This document shows positions 9,585-18,446 of a stretch of DNA of 64,000 nt, one piece after another. A model generated the notes under the pieces. The model searched no databases and was not told where the DNA came from. It saw only the letters and a program-made list of their open reading frames with translations. The stretch's first letter is position 1. Every line of letters begins with the position of its first letter. Source of the DNA: Enterovibrio coralii (GTDB lineage Bacteria > Pseudomonadota > Gammaproteobacteria > Enterobacterales > Vibrionaceae); assembly GCF_001559595.1 (NCBI RefSeq), contig NZ_LNTY01000033.1, forward strand, positions 54,799 to 118,798, given 5' to 3'. Position numbers and translations under genes: made by a program.

Positions 9585-9761
9585 TGATAGAGCTTAAACA
9601 TTCTCTCCAATTAGAAGCGATTTTAGGTAACTGGTTTTCATTCGCTATATGGTAAATTAATGAAAGTGATCGTGGACTAGTCGGGCTTCCCATTTTTGGC
9701 TTAAAGGGTAAGTTTTCTGTTAGCGAGTTGTTACTAACTTCGTGTTTAAAGTTCTGGGTGT

Positions 9762-10217
9762 ATGCAATATTTTTTACAGTGGCTTTTTGTTACAAAAAGA
9801 AATTACTTTAATGTCTATTTCTGGTCGTTTTTGTTTTTGTTTTTATTTTTTGTCTCGCATTGGATTTTCTATGTGCCGCCCACATTAGTTACTTATGTAT
9901 ATGATAGGTTTCCAGCTGAGGACATTTATTGTGCACAGAAAGGAGGTAATCGTAAGAGAACCTATTTGTATTTCAAAAGTGCTTATAGTAAAGAGTCATT
10001 TAGGCTCTCACCGCATTCGCTTGAGATGTGCGAGTATCTGATTGACCGTATGTTAGAAGGAAGCTCCGTAGAAGTGACTTACAGTACGATAGATATAGAT
10101 GAAGTAACTTGGGTATCTAAACTAAAAGTCGATGATCAGACTTACTTTGACGATATGAGAAAGTTTAATTTGTGTGATTACCTTCCCGCAAGGAAGTGCA
10201 TTCCAAAAGAGGATTAA
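9762..10217 (+). CDS. Small AT-rich protein with one membrane segment, unknown
   Basis: 151 residues. There is a strongly hydrophobic segment near the N-terminus (FWSFLFLFLFFVSHWIFYV, residues ~20-38), then a ~110-residue soluble part with four cysteines. Base composition is clearly more AT-rich than the neighbours. The gene sits inside a segment that interrupts a dead thioesterase gene, so recent acquisition is likely. The ribosome site is weak. I do not recognise a family. Confidence 0.5.
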   Translation: MQYFLQWLFVTKRNYFNVYFWSFLFLFLFFVSHWIFYVPPTLVTYVYDRFPAEDIYCAQKGGNRKRTYLYFKSAYSKESFRLSPHSLEMCEYLIDRMLEGSSVEVTYSTIDIDEVTWVSKLKVDDQTYFDDMRKFNLCDYLPARKCIPKED

Positions 10218-10489
10218 GCTCATTGAAAAGGCTTAGAAAAGTTGTCCAAGCGTTACTGTGAACCTTCAATATTTTGTCCAATCAAACTCATGGCATGATT
10301 GCGTCAAATACTTTGCTAAACGCGACAGCGTAATAATTGTCGTTCCAGTGGCCGTTATAATCCCTATTAATAGCGGTCTTCCTTTGAAATCAGTATCGAG
10401 TAAATCCTTATCAAAAGGATGGCCTAGTGAATTGAATTCTCTAAAAATTCACGCTGTAACCTCTCATTGAAAACTTGACTGTTTAGGCA

Positions 10490-10510
10490 TCGCAGTGCTG
10501 CAAGCTGCGA
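10490..10510. promoter_or_regulatory. Inverted repeat ahead of the enolase-superfamily gene
   Basis: TCGCAG and CTGCGA form a 6-bp inverted repeat with a 9-base spacer, about 70 bases before the next start codon. It resembles a weak operator. The rest of the 10218-10580 gap holds part of the thioesterase pseudogene and nothing else that I can name. Confidence 0.25.
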
Positions 10511-10580
10511 AGAGTGAGTGTCCTTTTAGTAGATAGGCACCCAGTAGTATCTGAAACGCAAAGTAGACGAGAAAACAAAC

Positions 10581-11690
10581 ATGCCATTAATCAACCAAAT
10601 CACTGTCTGGAAATTAGAACTGACCAGTCACACCCCTTACTATATGGCCAACGGAAAAACCTGCGTGTCTGTCCCGTCGATTATCATGAGAGTCGATACA
10701 GATGAAGGTATATCAGGGTGGGGAGAGGTTTGCCCGATTCCGCACTACTTAGCGGCCTATGCCGATGGTGTCTTGCCTGCCTTACAGAACATGTCAGAAG
10801 TACTGCTTGGCACTGAAGCCGTTGGTCCTGAAGCGGTGATGGCCATAATGGATCGCTACTTAATCGGACACCGTTATGCGAAGTCCGTTATTGATATGGC
10901 TCTTTGGGATATTACTGCCAAAAAAGCGGACATGCCTTTGTATCAACTGCTGGGTGGTAAACAGACAGAGAAACTGCCGCTTTATAAATCGTTGACCTGC
11001 ACAGATACCCACACCATGGTCGAAATGGCACTGCACGCCTACAACGAAGGCATTCGACAGTTTCAGGTCAAACTGGGCGCAGAAAATGATTGGGTCAAAG
11101 ACGTGGAAAGGCTGACTTCAGTGCGGGATGCGGTGGGGCCGGGCCCGCTCGTTTTTGGTGATTGGAACTGCGGGTCGAGTCAGCGTGATGCGATTCGCGC
11201 TGCCAGAGCCGTATCTCACCTCGATATAATGATCGAGCAGCCATGCGCAACGCTTGAGAGCTGCAATGTGGTCAGACAGAACTCGGGGTTAGCAATGAAG
11301 TTGGACGAAAGTGCCCATGATATCGAGAGCCTTTTACATGCTAATCAGCTCGGTTGTATGGATGCTGCAGCTATTAAACTGTCCAAATTTGGCGGGCTAT
11401 CAAAAGCACGGCGAGCCAGAGACCTCTGCGAGTCTATTGGAACACAAATGGTCATCGAAGATACGTGGGGAAACGACATAACGACGGCGGCCTCGATGCA
11501 TTTAGCCACCGCCACAGATTCTCGCAACCTGATGAATGTATGTAATTTGTCTGAGTATGTGTCGCCAAGATTGGATGAAAGCTGTTACCAAACCCAAAAT
11601 GGTTATGCGACTGTGTCTGATCGGCCAGGTTTAGGGGTGAATCCTGACTTGTCTATTTTAGGTGAGCCATTAGCCATATTGTCTCAATAA
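10581..11690 (+). CDS. Enolase-superfamily enzyme, hydroxyproline-betaine epimerase / cis-3-hydroxyproline dehydratase type
   Basis: 369 residues: N-terminal capping domain (~1-125), then the TIM barrel. The barrel shows the muconate lactonizing enzyme subgroup residues: K164 (FQVKLG), metal ligands D194 (DWN), E219 (EQPC) and D242 (KLDES), and K266 on the other face (IKLSKFGG). A lysine on each face allows 1,1-proton transfer. Spacing and motifs closely follow the group containing 4-hydroxyproline betaine 2-epimerase and cis-3-hydroxy-L-proline dehydratase. It lies next to carnitine genes, which fits a betaine-type substrate, but the exact reaction is inferred. Confidence 0.75.
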   Translation: MPLINQITVWKLELTSHTPYYMANGKTCVSVPSIIMRVDTDEGISGWGEVCPIPHYLAAYADGVLPALQNMSEVLLGTEAVGPEAVMAIMDRYLIGHRYAKSVIDMALWDITAKKADMPLYQLLGGKQTEKLPLYKSLTCTDTHTMVEMALHAYNEGIRQFQVKLGAENDWVKDVERLTSVRDAVGPGPLVFGDWNCGSSQRDAIRAARAVSHLDIMIEQPCATLESCNVVRQNSGLAMKLDESAHDIESLLHANQLGCMDAAAIKLSKFGGLSKARRARDLCESIGTQMVIEDTWGNDITTAASMHLATATDSRNLMNVCNLSEYVSPRLDESCYQTQNGYATVSDRPGLGVNPDLSILGEPLAILSQ

Positions 11691-11828
11691 AAGCCGCCAG
11701 TAGACGTAACAGCGTTGGTTTCGGAAGCTAAAAGTGAACGTGCATTTTTAGCTTCGCTCTATTGTCTTTTTTGTTCATTGAAATATCGCCCTTACATAGC
11801 TCTTGCTGCCACAAAGGTCTTCGCTGCA

Positions 11829-12347
11829 TCAAGAGCTTGGTCGTTTTAGGGCAATACCCGCGCCGGCCTTTCTCGGTATTTCCAGCACACTGTGTGCAGC
11901 TTGTATTTCATCGACTAAGGCTTGAGTCTTAGCCAAGAAAGGCGCAGCTCTTCGCGCTTTCATATCCATGTGTAGGAGCAAGGTTTCCATGGTTGCCAGT
12001 TCATCATGGTTGTCGGCGTGATACATGGTCAAAAAAAGCCTTAGCTTCTTGTTGTCGCTTTCTAACAATTGCCCACGAATAACAATCGGCTCCGCTTCGG
12101 CAACTTCTTTTAGATACGTCACCATGCTTTGGAGGGTGTAAATCGACACACTATGTTCTGCTCTGAACGCTTCATCCAAACCAATGTGCAGCATGAAGGC
12201 GTCAATGGCCTGACTGAAGGCGACCACGTAATAGGCGTCATTCATATGGCCGTTATAGTCTATCCACGCCGGCAAGACTGGACTTTCGAACAGCGTAATC
12301 ATTTCACGTGGGGCTGTTTGCGGTACTTCGGCGAACGGGTTTGGCAT
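11829..12347 (-). CDS. cdhB: Betainyl-CoA thioesterase of carnitine catabolism
   Basis: 172 residues, hot-dog fold 4HBT family. The active-site region IDYNGHMNDAYYV (with Asp and the NGHMN turn) is typical of this group. In pseudomonads and rhizobia it hydrolyses betainyl-CoA to glycine betaine and CoA, the last step of carnitine-to-betaine conversion. I chose the ATG at 12347 with GAGAAAG upstream; a TTG at 12368 is possible. It is divergent from the regulator gene at 12472 and close to cdhC and cdhA. A second, dead copy lies about 1.5 kb further left. Confidence 0.82.
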   Translation of the reverse strand: MPNPFAEVPQTAPREMITLFESPVLPAWIDYNGHMNDAYYVVAFSQAIDAFMLHIGLDEAFRAEHSVSIYTLQSMVTYLKEVAEAEPIVIRGQLLESDNKKLRLFLTMYHADNHDELATMETLLLHMDMKARRAAPFLAKTQALVDEIQAAHSVLEIPRKAGAGIALKRPSS

Positions 12348-12471
12348 TTTTCTTTCTCGCGAAAACAAGCTTCCTGATTGGCTCCTATACTAGGTTGAAA
12401 ATGTCGACACTGTTGATTAAAGCCGCACAGTATTTGATTTTAATCGACAGAATCAGGGAAAGGAGGCAAGG

Positions 12472-13428
12472 GTGTTTGGCGAACCCTCACGAATGACGGT
12501 ACAAAAAATTCACTTTCTGCTTTTGCCGGGCTTCTCGTTGTTTGGGTTAACGTCCATGCTAGATCCCTTGCGTCATGCGAATCGCACGCAAGGTGAAGAC
12601 TTATATGAATGGCAGCTTATTTCAGAAAATGGCGGCTTGATTTCAAGTAGTGACAGCATCGAGATCATGACGCATGCCGATCTTCGTGCGATCGAGAAAT
12701 GTGAAACCCTCATTATTTGTTCGGGCAGTGATCCTGATGTGGTCACAACACCCGCCGTGTTAGCGTTTATTCGCCAGCAGAGTCATTTTGGAGCTGATAT
12801 CGGGTGTCAGGATACGGGAGCCTATATTGCAGCGGCGGCAGGTATCTTAGATGGTTATCGCGCAACCATGCACTGGGAAAACTATGAAACGACGCAAGAC
12901 GCTTTCCCTAACGTCGCCTTCGTTGAAGAGTTGCTCGTCATCGATAGAAAGCGTTTCTCTTGTCCCGGTGCTTTATCTGGCTTGGATATGATGCTCTACC
13001 TTATCAAATCGCAATACGGACAAGAGTTAGCCACTCGCGTGGCGGACGAGTTGGTTTATACCCACCAACGGGAACACAGCGAACCTCAACGTCGCTCTTT
13101 ACAAATCCGCTTAGACAGTCGCAACCCGCATCTCATCGACGCGGTCAATTTAATGGAGCAGAACATTGAAGAGCCGCTACTTATCGCAGAGCTTGCGCAA
13201 TGCCTTGGTATTTCGGATAGGGAGTTAGAGCGATTGTTTAAACGGCATTTGGCGCAAACGCCTAAAGCGTTTTATCGGCAACTCAGGTTAGAAAAAGCGC
13301 GTTGGATGCTGCAACAAACCAACGATAGTGTTACCGCCGTTGCAACAGCCTGTGGCTTTGTTTCCCTTTCCCACTTTACCCGCTGCTACCAAAAACAATT
13401 CTCCAAACCGCCGAGTAAAGAACGGTAA
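12472..13428 (+). CDS. cdhR: GATase1-AraC transcriptional regulator of carnitine catabolism (CdhR-like)
   Basis: 318 residues. An N-terminal DJ-1/PfpI/GATase1-like domain (~8-190) has a conserved DTGAY segment. Two AraC-type helix-turn-helix motifs follow at the C-terminus (~215-310; IAELAQCLGISDRELERLFKRH and VTAVATACGFVSLSHFTRCY). The same architecture is found in CdhR and GbdR, activators of carnitine and betaine genes. The GTG at 12472 is preferred because AGGAGG lies just upstream; the ATG at 12493 has no such site. It is divergent from cdhB and upstream of cdhC and cdhA. Confidence 0.82.
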   Translation: MFGEPSRMTVQKIHFLLLPGFSLFGLTSMLDPLRHANRTQGEDLYEWQLISENGGLISSSDSIEIMTHADLRAIEKCETLIICSGSDPDVVTTPAVLAFIRQQSHFGADIGCQDTGAYIAAAAGILDGYRATMHWENYETTQDAFPNVAFVEELLVIDRKRFSCPGALSGLDMMLYLIKSQYGQELATRVADELVYTHQREHSEPQRRSLQIRLDSRNPHLIDAVNLMEQNIEEPLLIAELAQCLGISDRELERLFKRHLAQTPKAFYRQLRLEKARWMLQQTNDSVTAVATACGFVSLSHFTRCYQKQFSKPPSKER

Positions 13429-13454
13429 TTCTCAATCAAATACGCGTGTTCAAT

Positions 13455-13490
13455 ATGTCGCAAACAGCGCAATGTGCTTCATTGCGACAT
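13455..13490. promoter_or_regulatory. Long inverted repeat between cdhR and cdhC
   Basis: Perfect 9-bp arms ATGTCGCAA and TTGCGACAT separated by 18 bases, about 150 bases before the cdhC start. Half-sites one and a half to two helical turns apart would suit a dimeric AraC-type activator such as CdhR. The T-rich stretch after the right arm also allows a terminator for cdhR. Confidence 0.45.
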
Positions 13491-13640
13491 TTCTTTGCTT
13501 TGGTCTTTTTTGGGTTAATTAGCTTCGAGTTTAGGCAAGGCTGTCGTTTTTAAACGTGTAGTTTTGATAGTGCTCGACGATGAAATCTAGGCATACCCAG
13601 TTGTCTCTTGTTTTGTTTAACCCACAAAAGAGCCCTTACG

Positions 13641-14530
13641 ATGAATCAAGATGTCATTATTACTTGCGCAATTAATGGTGCCGGGGATACCGCAGATAAA
13701 AACCCAAATGTGCCGATCGCCCCTGAGCAAATCGCCAACTCAGCCATAGAAGCATGGAATGCAGGCGCGGCCATTGCCCATATTCATGTGCGAGATCCTG
13801 AAACGAAACAAGGGTCTCGACGTGTCGATTTGTACGCAGAAGTCTGTGAGCGTCTTCGTGCTTCCGAGTGCGACATTGTTATTAACCTGACCGCAGGCAT
13901 GGGCGGCGATCTTTATGTCGGCCCTGAAGATAACCCAACCGCGTTTTGTCCTGAGACAGACTTGGTCGGGGGGCTTGAACGTCTTGTGCATATTGAAGAG
14001 CTCAAGCCTGAAATCTGTACCCTCGATTGTGGTTCCGTAAACTTCGGTGATAACAACCTCGTCTACATATCGACACCTGACATGCTTCGACTGGGAGCCG
14101 CTCGCATTAAAGAGCTGGGTGTCACCGTCGAGCTGGAAATCTTTGATACGGGTAATCTTTGGTTTGCACTTCAAATGAGAAAAGAGGGATTGCTCGCTGA
14201 CAACGCCATGTTTCAGCTTTGTCAGGGTATTCCATGGGGAACACCACCAGATTTTACTCTTTTAAAAGGCATGGTGGACATGCTGCCTGAGAACACCCAA
14301 TGGACAGCGTTTGCATTGGGCCGAAACCAATTACCTTGGGCTGCGCAATCAGCCCTGTTAGGCGGCCATGTGCGCGTGGGTTTAGAAGACAATTTGTATC
14401 TCAGTAAAGGTGTACTGGCGACAAACGGACAGCTAGTTGAGCGCGCCGTAAATATCGTTGAGAACATGGGCGCACGTGTCTTAGCCCTTCTCAAGCCCGC
14501 GAAAAACTTAGTTTGCGTGGCACGCAATAG
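13641..14530 (+). CDS. cdhC: 3-dehydrocarnitine cleavage enzyme (BKACE family), frame break near the 3' end
   Basis: BKACE-family TIM barrel, about 296 residues. It condenses 3-dehydrocarnitine with acetyl-CoA to give betainyl-CoA and acetoacetate. Zinc ligands are visible in HIHVRDP (residues ~47-53), with the usual [17 protein letters not shown] and [11 protein letters not shown] segments. The ATG at 13641 has AAGAG upstream; the frame is open from 13608. The frame runs on into cdhA without a stop, but one base missing in a C run near 14485 restores [14 protein letters not shown] and a TAG at 14528-14530. The AREKL ending is typical of BKACE proteins, so the apparent fusion is not real. Confidence 0.85.
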
Positions 14531-14540
14531 GAGGGAGGTG

Positions 14541-15509
14541 ATGATGCGTCCAAATCCAACTAAGGTGTCAAAAGTTGGCGTGATTGGCACCGGTGTTATT
14601 GGTGGTGCGTGGGCTTTGCATTTCCTGCGAATGGGGATGGAGGTTGTTGCTTACGACCCCGGCCCAAACGCAAAAGAGAAGCTTCTTAAAATGGTCGACA
14701 ATATTTGGCCGACCATTGAAAAGCTTGGTTTAAGAGAAGGTGCGAGCAAGAACAATCTGTCTTTTGTGGACTCCTTGGCGGCATTGGCAAATCAGGTGGA
14801 AGTGATTCAAGAGAGCACACCTGAACGCTTGGACGCCAAGCAACAACTGTTCGCAGAGCTTGATGGCATCGTCCCCCCAGAGGTGGTGATCATTTCCAGT
14901 ACTTCAGGTTTTGCCATGACAGACATGGGAAAGGTACTTGATGCTCACCCTGAAAGATTTGTGGTTGGTCATCCTTTTAATCCCCCTTATTTGGTGCCTT
15001 TTTGCGAAGTTTGCGGAGGAGAAAGAACGAGCCAAGAGGTGGTGGATTGGACGGCCGCCTTTTATGAAGCCACTGAAAAACAAGTGGCCAAAATGGACAA
15101 AGAGTTGCCGGGCTTTATTGGTAACCGTCTACAAGAAGCACTTTGGCGAGAAGCACTCCACATGGTCGCAAACAATGAATGCTCCGTCGAAGACATTGAT
15201 AAAGCGATCGCCTATGGGCCGGGTCTGCGCTGGGCCATTATGGGGCATTGCTTAACCTACCATTTAGGAGGCGGACAAGGGGGTATGGCGCATTTACTGG
15301 ATCATTTCGAGGATGCGTTAGAAGAACCTTGGACACGTCTAAAAGCCCCCAAACTCACCCAAGAACTGAAAGATGACATGGTGGCTGGTTGCTTGGCACA
15401 AGCGAATGGTGCGTCCATTGATGAGCTGGTGCAAGAGCGTGATGACTGCCTGATTCTAATTATGCAAACGCTCGAACAATATCGAGCGGAGAAAGGGATT
15501 AAGCGCTAA
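14541..15509 (+). CDS. cdhA: L-carnitine 3-dehydrogenase
   Basis: About 322 residues, the usual size for this enzyme. A Rossmann domain begins at [11 protein letters not shown], and a 3-hydroxyacyl-CoA dehydrogenase-like helical domain follows. The catalytic region is [17 protein letters not shown] with His and Glu. It oxidises L-carnitine to 3-dehydrocarnitine with NAD+. A strong ribosome site (GGAGGGAGG) lies directly before ATGATG at 14541-14546, showing an independent start even though the raw frame is continuous with cdhC. The second ATG (14544) is better spaced and may be the true start. Confidence 0.88.
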   Translation: MMRPNPTKVSKVGVIGTGVIGGAWALHFLRMGMEVVAYDPGPNAKEKLLKMVDNIWPTIEKLGLREGASKNNLSFVDSLAALANQVEVIQESTPERLDAKQQLFAELDGIVPPEVVIISSTSGFAMTDMGKVLDAHPERFVVGHPFNPPYLVPFCEVCGGERTSQEVVDWTAAFYEATEKQVAKMDKELPGFIGNRLQEALWREALHMVANNECSVEDIDKAIAYGPGLRWAIMGHCLTYHLGGGQGGMAHLLDHFEDALEEPWTRLKAPKLTQELKDDMVAGCLAQANGASIDELVQERDDCLILIMQTLEQYRAEKGIKR

Positions 15510-15631
15510 TTGCCAGTCATTAAAACGTCTCAGTAACAGGGCGGATTGGTATTTCACACATTTATAGAGGAAGGCATAAAACAATTAAATAAAGCCATTC
15601 AATCAAAACCACAGCAATGGAGGATTTGCTG

Positions 15632-17306
15632 ATGTCGTCAAACTCTCAGGACGGTTTTGAAGCCGCTGAAACGATGGCTTTTAAAGCAGAAAGACTTGCC
15701 CAAGCCGGGCTGTTTAAAGGTATGCATAAAGGCATGACGATAGTGTCGTCAATCATGGTGCTTTTATTCGTGGCTTTTACGGGCTTCAACACCGACCTAG
15801 CCGGGAAGGTATTTGGCAGTGTTCGGTCTTGGATAGAAGTAACATTTGGCTGGTACTACATGGTCACCATCGTTTTTTTGATTGTCGTGTGTACCTTTAT
15901 TGTTTTTAGTCGGTTCGGTAGCGTGCGATTAGGTGATGATGACAGCCGGCCAGATTTTAGTAACTTCGCTTGGTTTTCAATGCTTTTTTCAGCGGGCATA
16001 GGAATAGGGATACTGTTCTTTGGGGTTGCTGAACCCATTTTCTACCTCGACAACAGCGGCGCGTTTGGTTATCCGAATAACCCTTATGCTGACTTGGATG
16101 GCGCAGAAGCACTTGGATACGATCGCGCGGTTGATGCGCTTAGAGTGACCTTCTTCCACTGGGGTTTTCACGGCTGGGCCGTTTATGTCATTGTTGGTAT
16201 GTCGCTGGCCTATTTTGCATATAGAAAAAAACTCCCCCTAGCGTTGCGTTCTGCACTTTATCCCTTTATCGGTGATCGTATATATGGGCCGATTGGGCAC
16301 ATTGTCGATATTTTCGGTGTGTTGGGTTGCGTGTTTGGTGTGGCAACCTCCCTGGGATTAGGCGTGAGTCAAATGTCTGTCGGGCTTGAAAGACTGGTAG
16401 GGATCAGTTCTGGCACCTTTACTCAACTCACCTTGATTGCGCTCATTACGCTCATTTCTGTTTTATCTGCTGTCTGGGGTGGGTAAGGGCATTCGAATCA
16501 TCTCCCAATGGAACATTACTGTCTCGGTTGTTGTGGTGGGTCTTTTTCTCTTTGCGGGGCCGACGAGCTGGGTGTTAGGGCTTTTTGGTGTTGCTGTCGG
16601 GGATTATCTCACTAGCTTTATTCAGATGGGGCTTTGGTTTCCTGAAGAAGAAGGTCCGGCGAAATGGCAAAACGGTTGGACGGTGTTCTATTGGGGATGG
16701 TGGATTGCTTGGGCACCGTTTGTCGGCGTGTTTATTGCCCGCATTTCTCGTGGCCGAACGTTAAGAGAGTTCGTGATTGGCGTGCTCCTTGTACCGACGG
16801 CAATCATCTTTATTTGGTTGGGTATCTTTGGTGGCACGGCACTTTATCAAGAGTTAACCGCCAGCACTGGAGTTGGTACTGCAGGGCTTATTGATTTGGT
16901 GAATGCGTGGAATTTGCCTGAGGCGTTATTCGCCAGTGCTGACGGAATTTTTGGCGTCGGTGCATTAGGTTGGATTGTTTCCGCCATGATGGTATTTCTG
17001 CTCATGAGTTGGTTTGTCACGTCTTCAGATTCGGGCATTGTGGTGTTAACGACCATTTTGTCGCTGGGGAATGAAGAACCGCCAAAAACCTTCCGTGTCT
17101 TTTGGGGGGTGGTTGTTGGCTTGGTTGCCGGTGCCTTGTTAGTCGCAGGTGGCCTGAGTGCGCTACAAACCGCCAATATTGCGGCGGCGTTGCCTCTTAG
17201 TTTGGTGATTATTCTGATGACACTAGGGGTGCTCAAATCACTTTTTAATGAAGTGAGTGGCTTGGGGACAGGAGGCAAAAGTGACACGCCATTCGTCAAA
17301 GATTAA
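15632..17306 (+). CDS. BCCT-family carnitine/betaine transporter (frame break)
   Basis: About 558 residues with 12 predicted membrane segments. BCCT signatures are present: WFSMLFSAGIGIG with the flexible glycine-rich stretch, FFHWGFHGWAVY, and YWGWWIAWAPFVGVFIARIS with the aromatic substrate box, then TSSDSG. The frame breaks at 16475-16484 (VWGG stop; the next frame resumes at GKGIRIISQ), consistent with two missing bases in a G-rich run. The ATG at 15632 is preferred because GGAGG lies 7 bases upstream. Its place after cdhA points to carnitine, gamma-butyrobetaine or betaine uptake. The ion dependence is not clear. Confidence 0.85.
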
Positions 17307-17394
17307 ACAATTTTTTACGAATGGCTGAGCAACGTATGGCTAAGCTTTGGAGAGACGGCAACAAAGGATTGTCGTCTCTTCTCTAGGAGAGCCA

Positions 17395-18399
17395 ATGCAA
17401 ACGTCGCCATCCTCATCTCAAAATATGCAAAGACCGCTTGTCGCTGATGATGACGGCGTTTTCACCGTCTCTTTTTTGCTGTTACCTGAATACGCAATGG
17501 TGTCCTTGCTTTCTGCTATCGAACCGTTGCGGATTGCAAACAGACTGGCGGGTAAGACGCTGTTCCGGTGGCAGTGTTTTAGTGAAGATGGGGAGTCGGT
17601 TTTGGCCAGCAATGGTTTGGCACTTCAAGCGTCGATTCCTATCAATACTGCTGAAAAGCCGCGCAACCTTTTCGTTAACGCGAGTTTTCACCCAGAAAAG
17701 CACCTTTCCGAACAATCCGTTAAATGGCTGCGTGAACTCAATCGACGCGGTTCTATGGTGGGCGCGTTGGATACGGGTTGCTATTTGTTGGCAAAGGCGA
17801 AGCTTTTAGACGGCTTCCCAATCACCCTGCATTGGGAAGCCAAACCGTCCTTTCAAGAACGCTACCCTGAACTTGAAATCAGTGATGAGCTTTTTGAAAT
17901 TCAGGGCAAACGCGTGACTTGTGCCGGTGGTACGGCCGCAACTGATATGATGCTGCATCTTATCGACACCTATTTTCAGTCAGAATTGGCTATTTTAGTG
18001 TGCGAGCAATTGATCAAAAATACGGTCAGAAACCAAGCCGACCCTCAACGCATCAGCCAAGTTGAAAAGCTTAAAATTCACCATCCAAAAATCGTGAAAG
18101 CACTGGAATTAATGGCTTCGAATATCGAAAGCCCGCTCACCACGTCAGAACTCGCAGACCGCTTGTCTGTTTCGGTTCGTCATCTCGAACGACTGTTCTT
18201 GCAGCACTTGTCTTGCTCTCCGTCCACGCACTATTTGCGGTTGCGGGTAGAACATGCGCGCTACCTCTTGTCAGATTCAGGACTCAGTATCGCGGACATC
18301 GCCCTTGCTTGTGGCTTCTGTTCTACGGCGCATTTCAGTCGTCGTTATCGGGCACTTTATGGCACGACCGCCAGCCAGTACCGCTCAGGGATTGAATAG
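17395..18399 (+). CDS. Second GATase1-AraC transcriptional regulator
   Basis: About 334 residues. An N-terminal GATase1-like domain (~20-205, with DTGCYLL and CAGGTAATD) is followed by two AraC helix-turn-helix motifs (SELADRLSVSVRHLERLF and IADIALACGFCSTAHFSRRY). It is a paralogue of the CdhR-like protein at 12472. GbdR-like control of betaine, or control of the neighbouring gamma-butyrobetaine hydroxylase, is plausible. The ATG at 17395 follows AGGAG by 7 bases; a TTG at 17347 would add 16 residues without a good site. It converges on the hydroxylase gene. Confidence 0.82.
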   Translation: MQTSPSSSQNMQRPLVADDDGVFTVSFLLLPEYAMVSLLSAIEPLRIANRLAGKTLFRWQCFSEDGESVLASNGLALQASIPINTAEKPRNLFVNASFHPEKHLSEQSVKWLRELNRRGSMVGALDTGCYLLAKAKLLDGFPITLHWEAKPSFQERYPELEISDELFEIQGKRVTCAGGTAATDMMLHLIDTYFQSELAILVCEQLIKNTVRNQADPQRISQVEKLKIHHPKIVKALELMASNIESPLTTSELADRLSVSVRHLERLFLQHLSCSPSTHYLRLRVEHARYLLSDSGLSIADIALACGFCSTAHFSRRYRALYGTTASQYRSGIE

Positions 18400-18446
18400 C
18401 GTTTACGTGGTTTGCTCGCACCTTCTTCGATTCTCTAGTCCTGCAC

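Larger units (their letters stand above)
9355..10362 (-). pseudogene. Decayed second copy of the betainyl-CoA thioesterase gene, split by an insertion
   Basis: Two blocks on the minus strand match the intact thioesterase at 11829-12347. Block one (10362 down to ~10291) reads DYNGHWNDNYYAVAFSKVFDA, against DYNGHMNDAYYVVAFSQAIDA in the intact gene. Block two (9549 down to ~9355) reads DEAFRAEYSVSIYTLQSMV then RYLKEVAQ, against DEAFRAEHSVSIYTLQSMV and TYLKEVAE, and continues after a frame break as LENDNKK. About 740 bases with no match lie between the blocks and contain a different gene (9762-10217). Stops and frame breaks show that the copy is dead. It looks like an old duplicate interrupted by foreign DNA. 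Confidence 0.75.

Noticed and set aside
10258..10470. Small plus-strand open frame
   Set aside because: It lies antisense over the other half of the thioesterase remnant and has no ribosome site.
13608..15509. Bifunctional cleavage enzyme-dehydrogenase fusion
   Set aside because: An internal TAG in the repaired frame and a strong ribosome site before the second enzyme show two genes.
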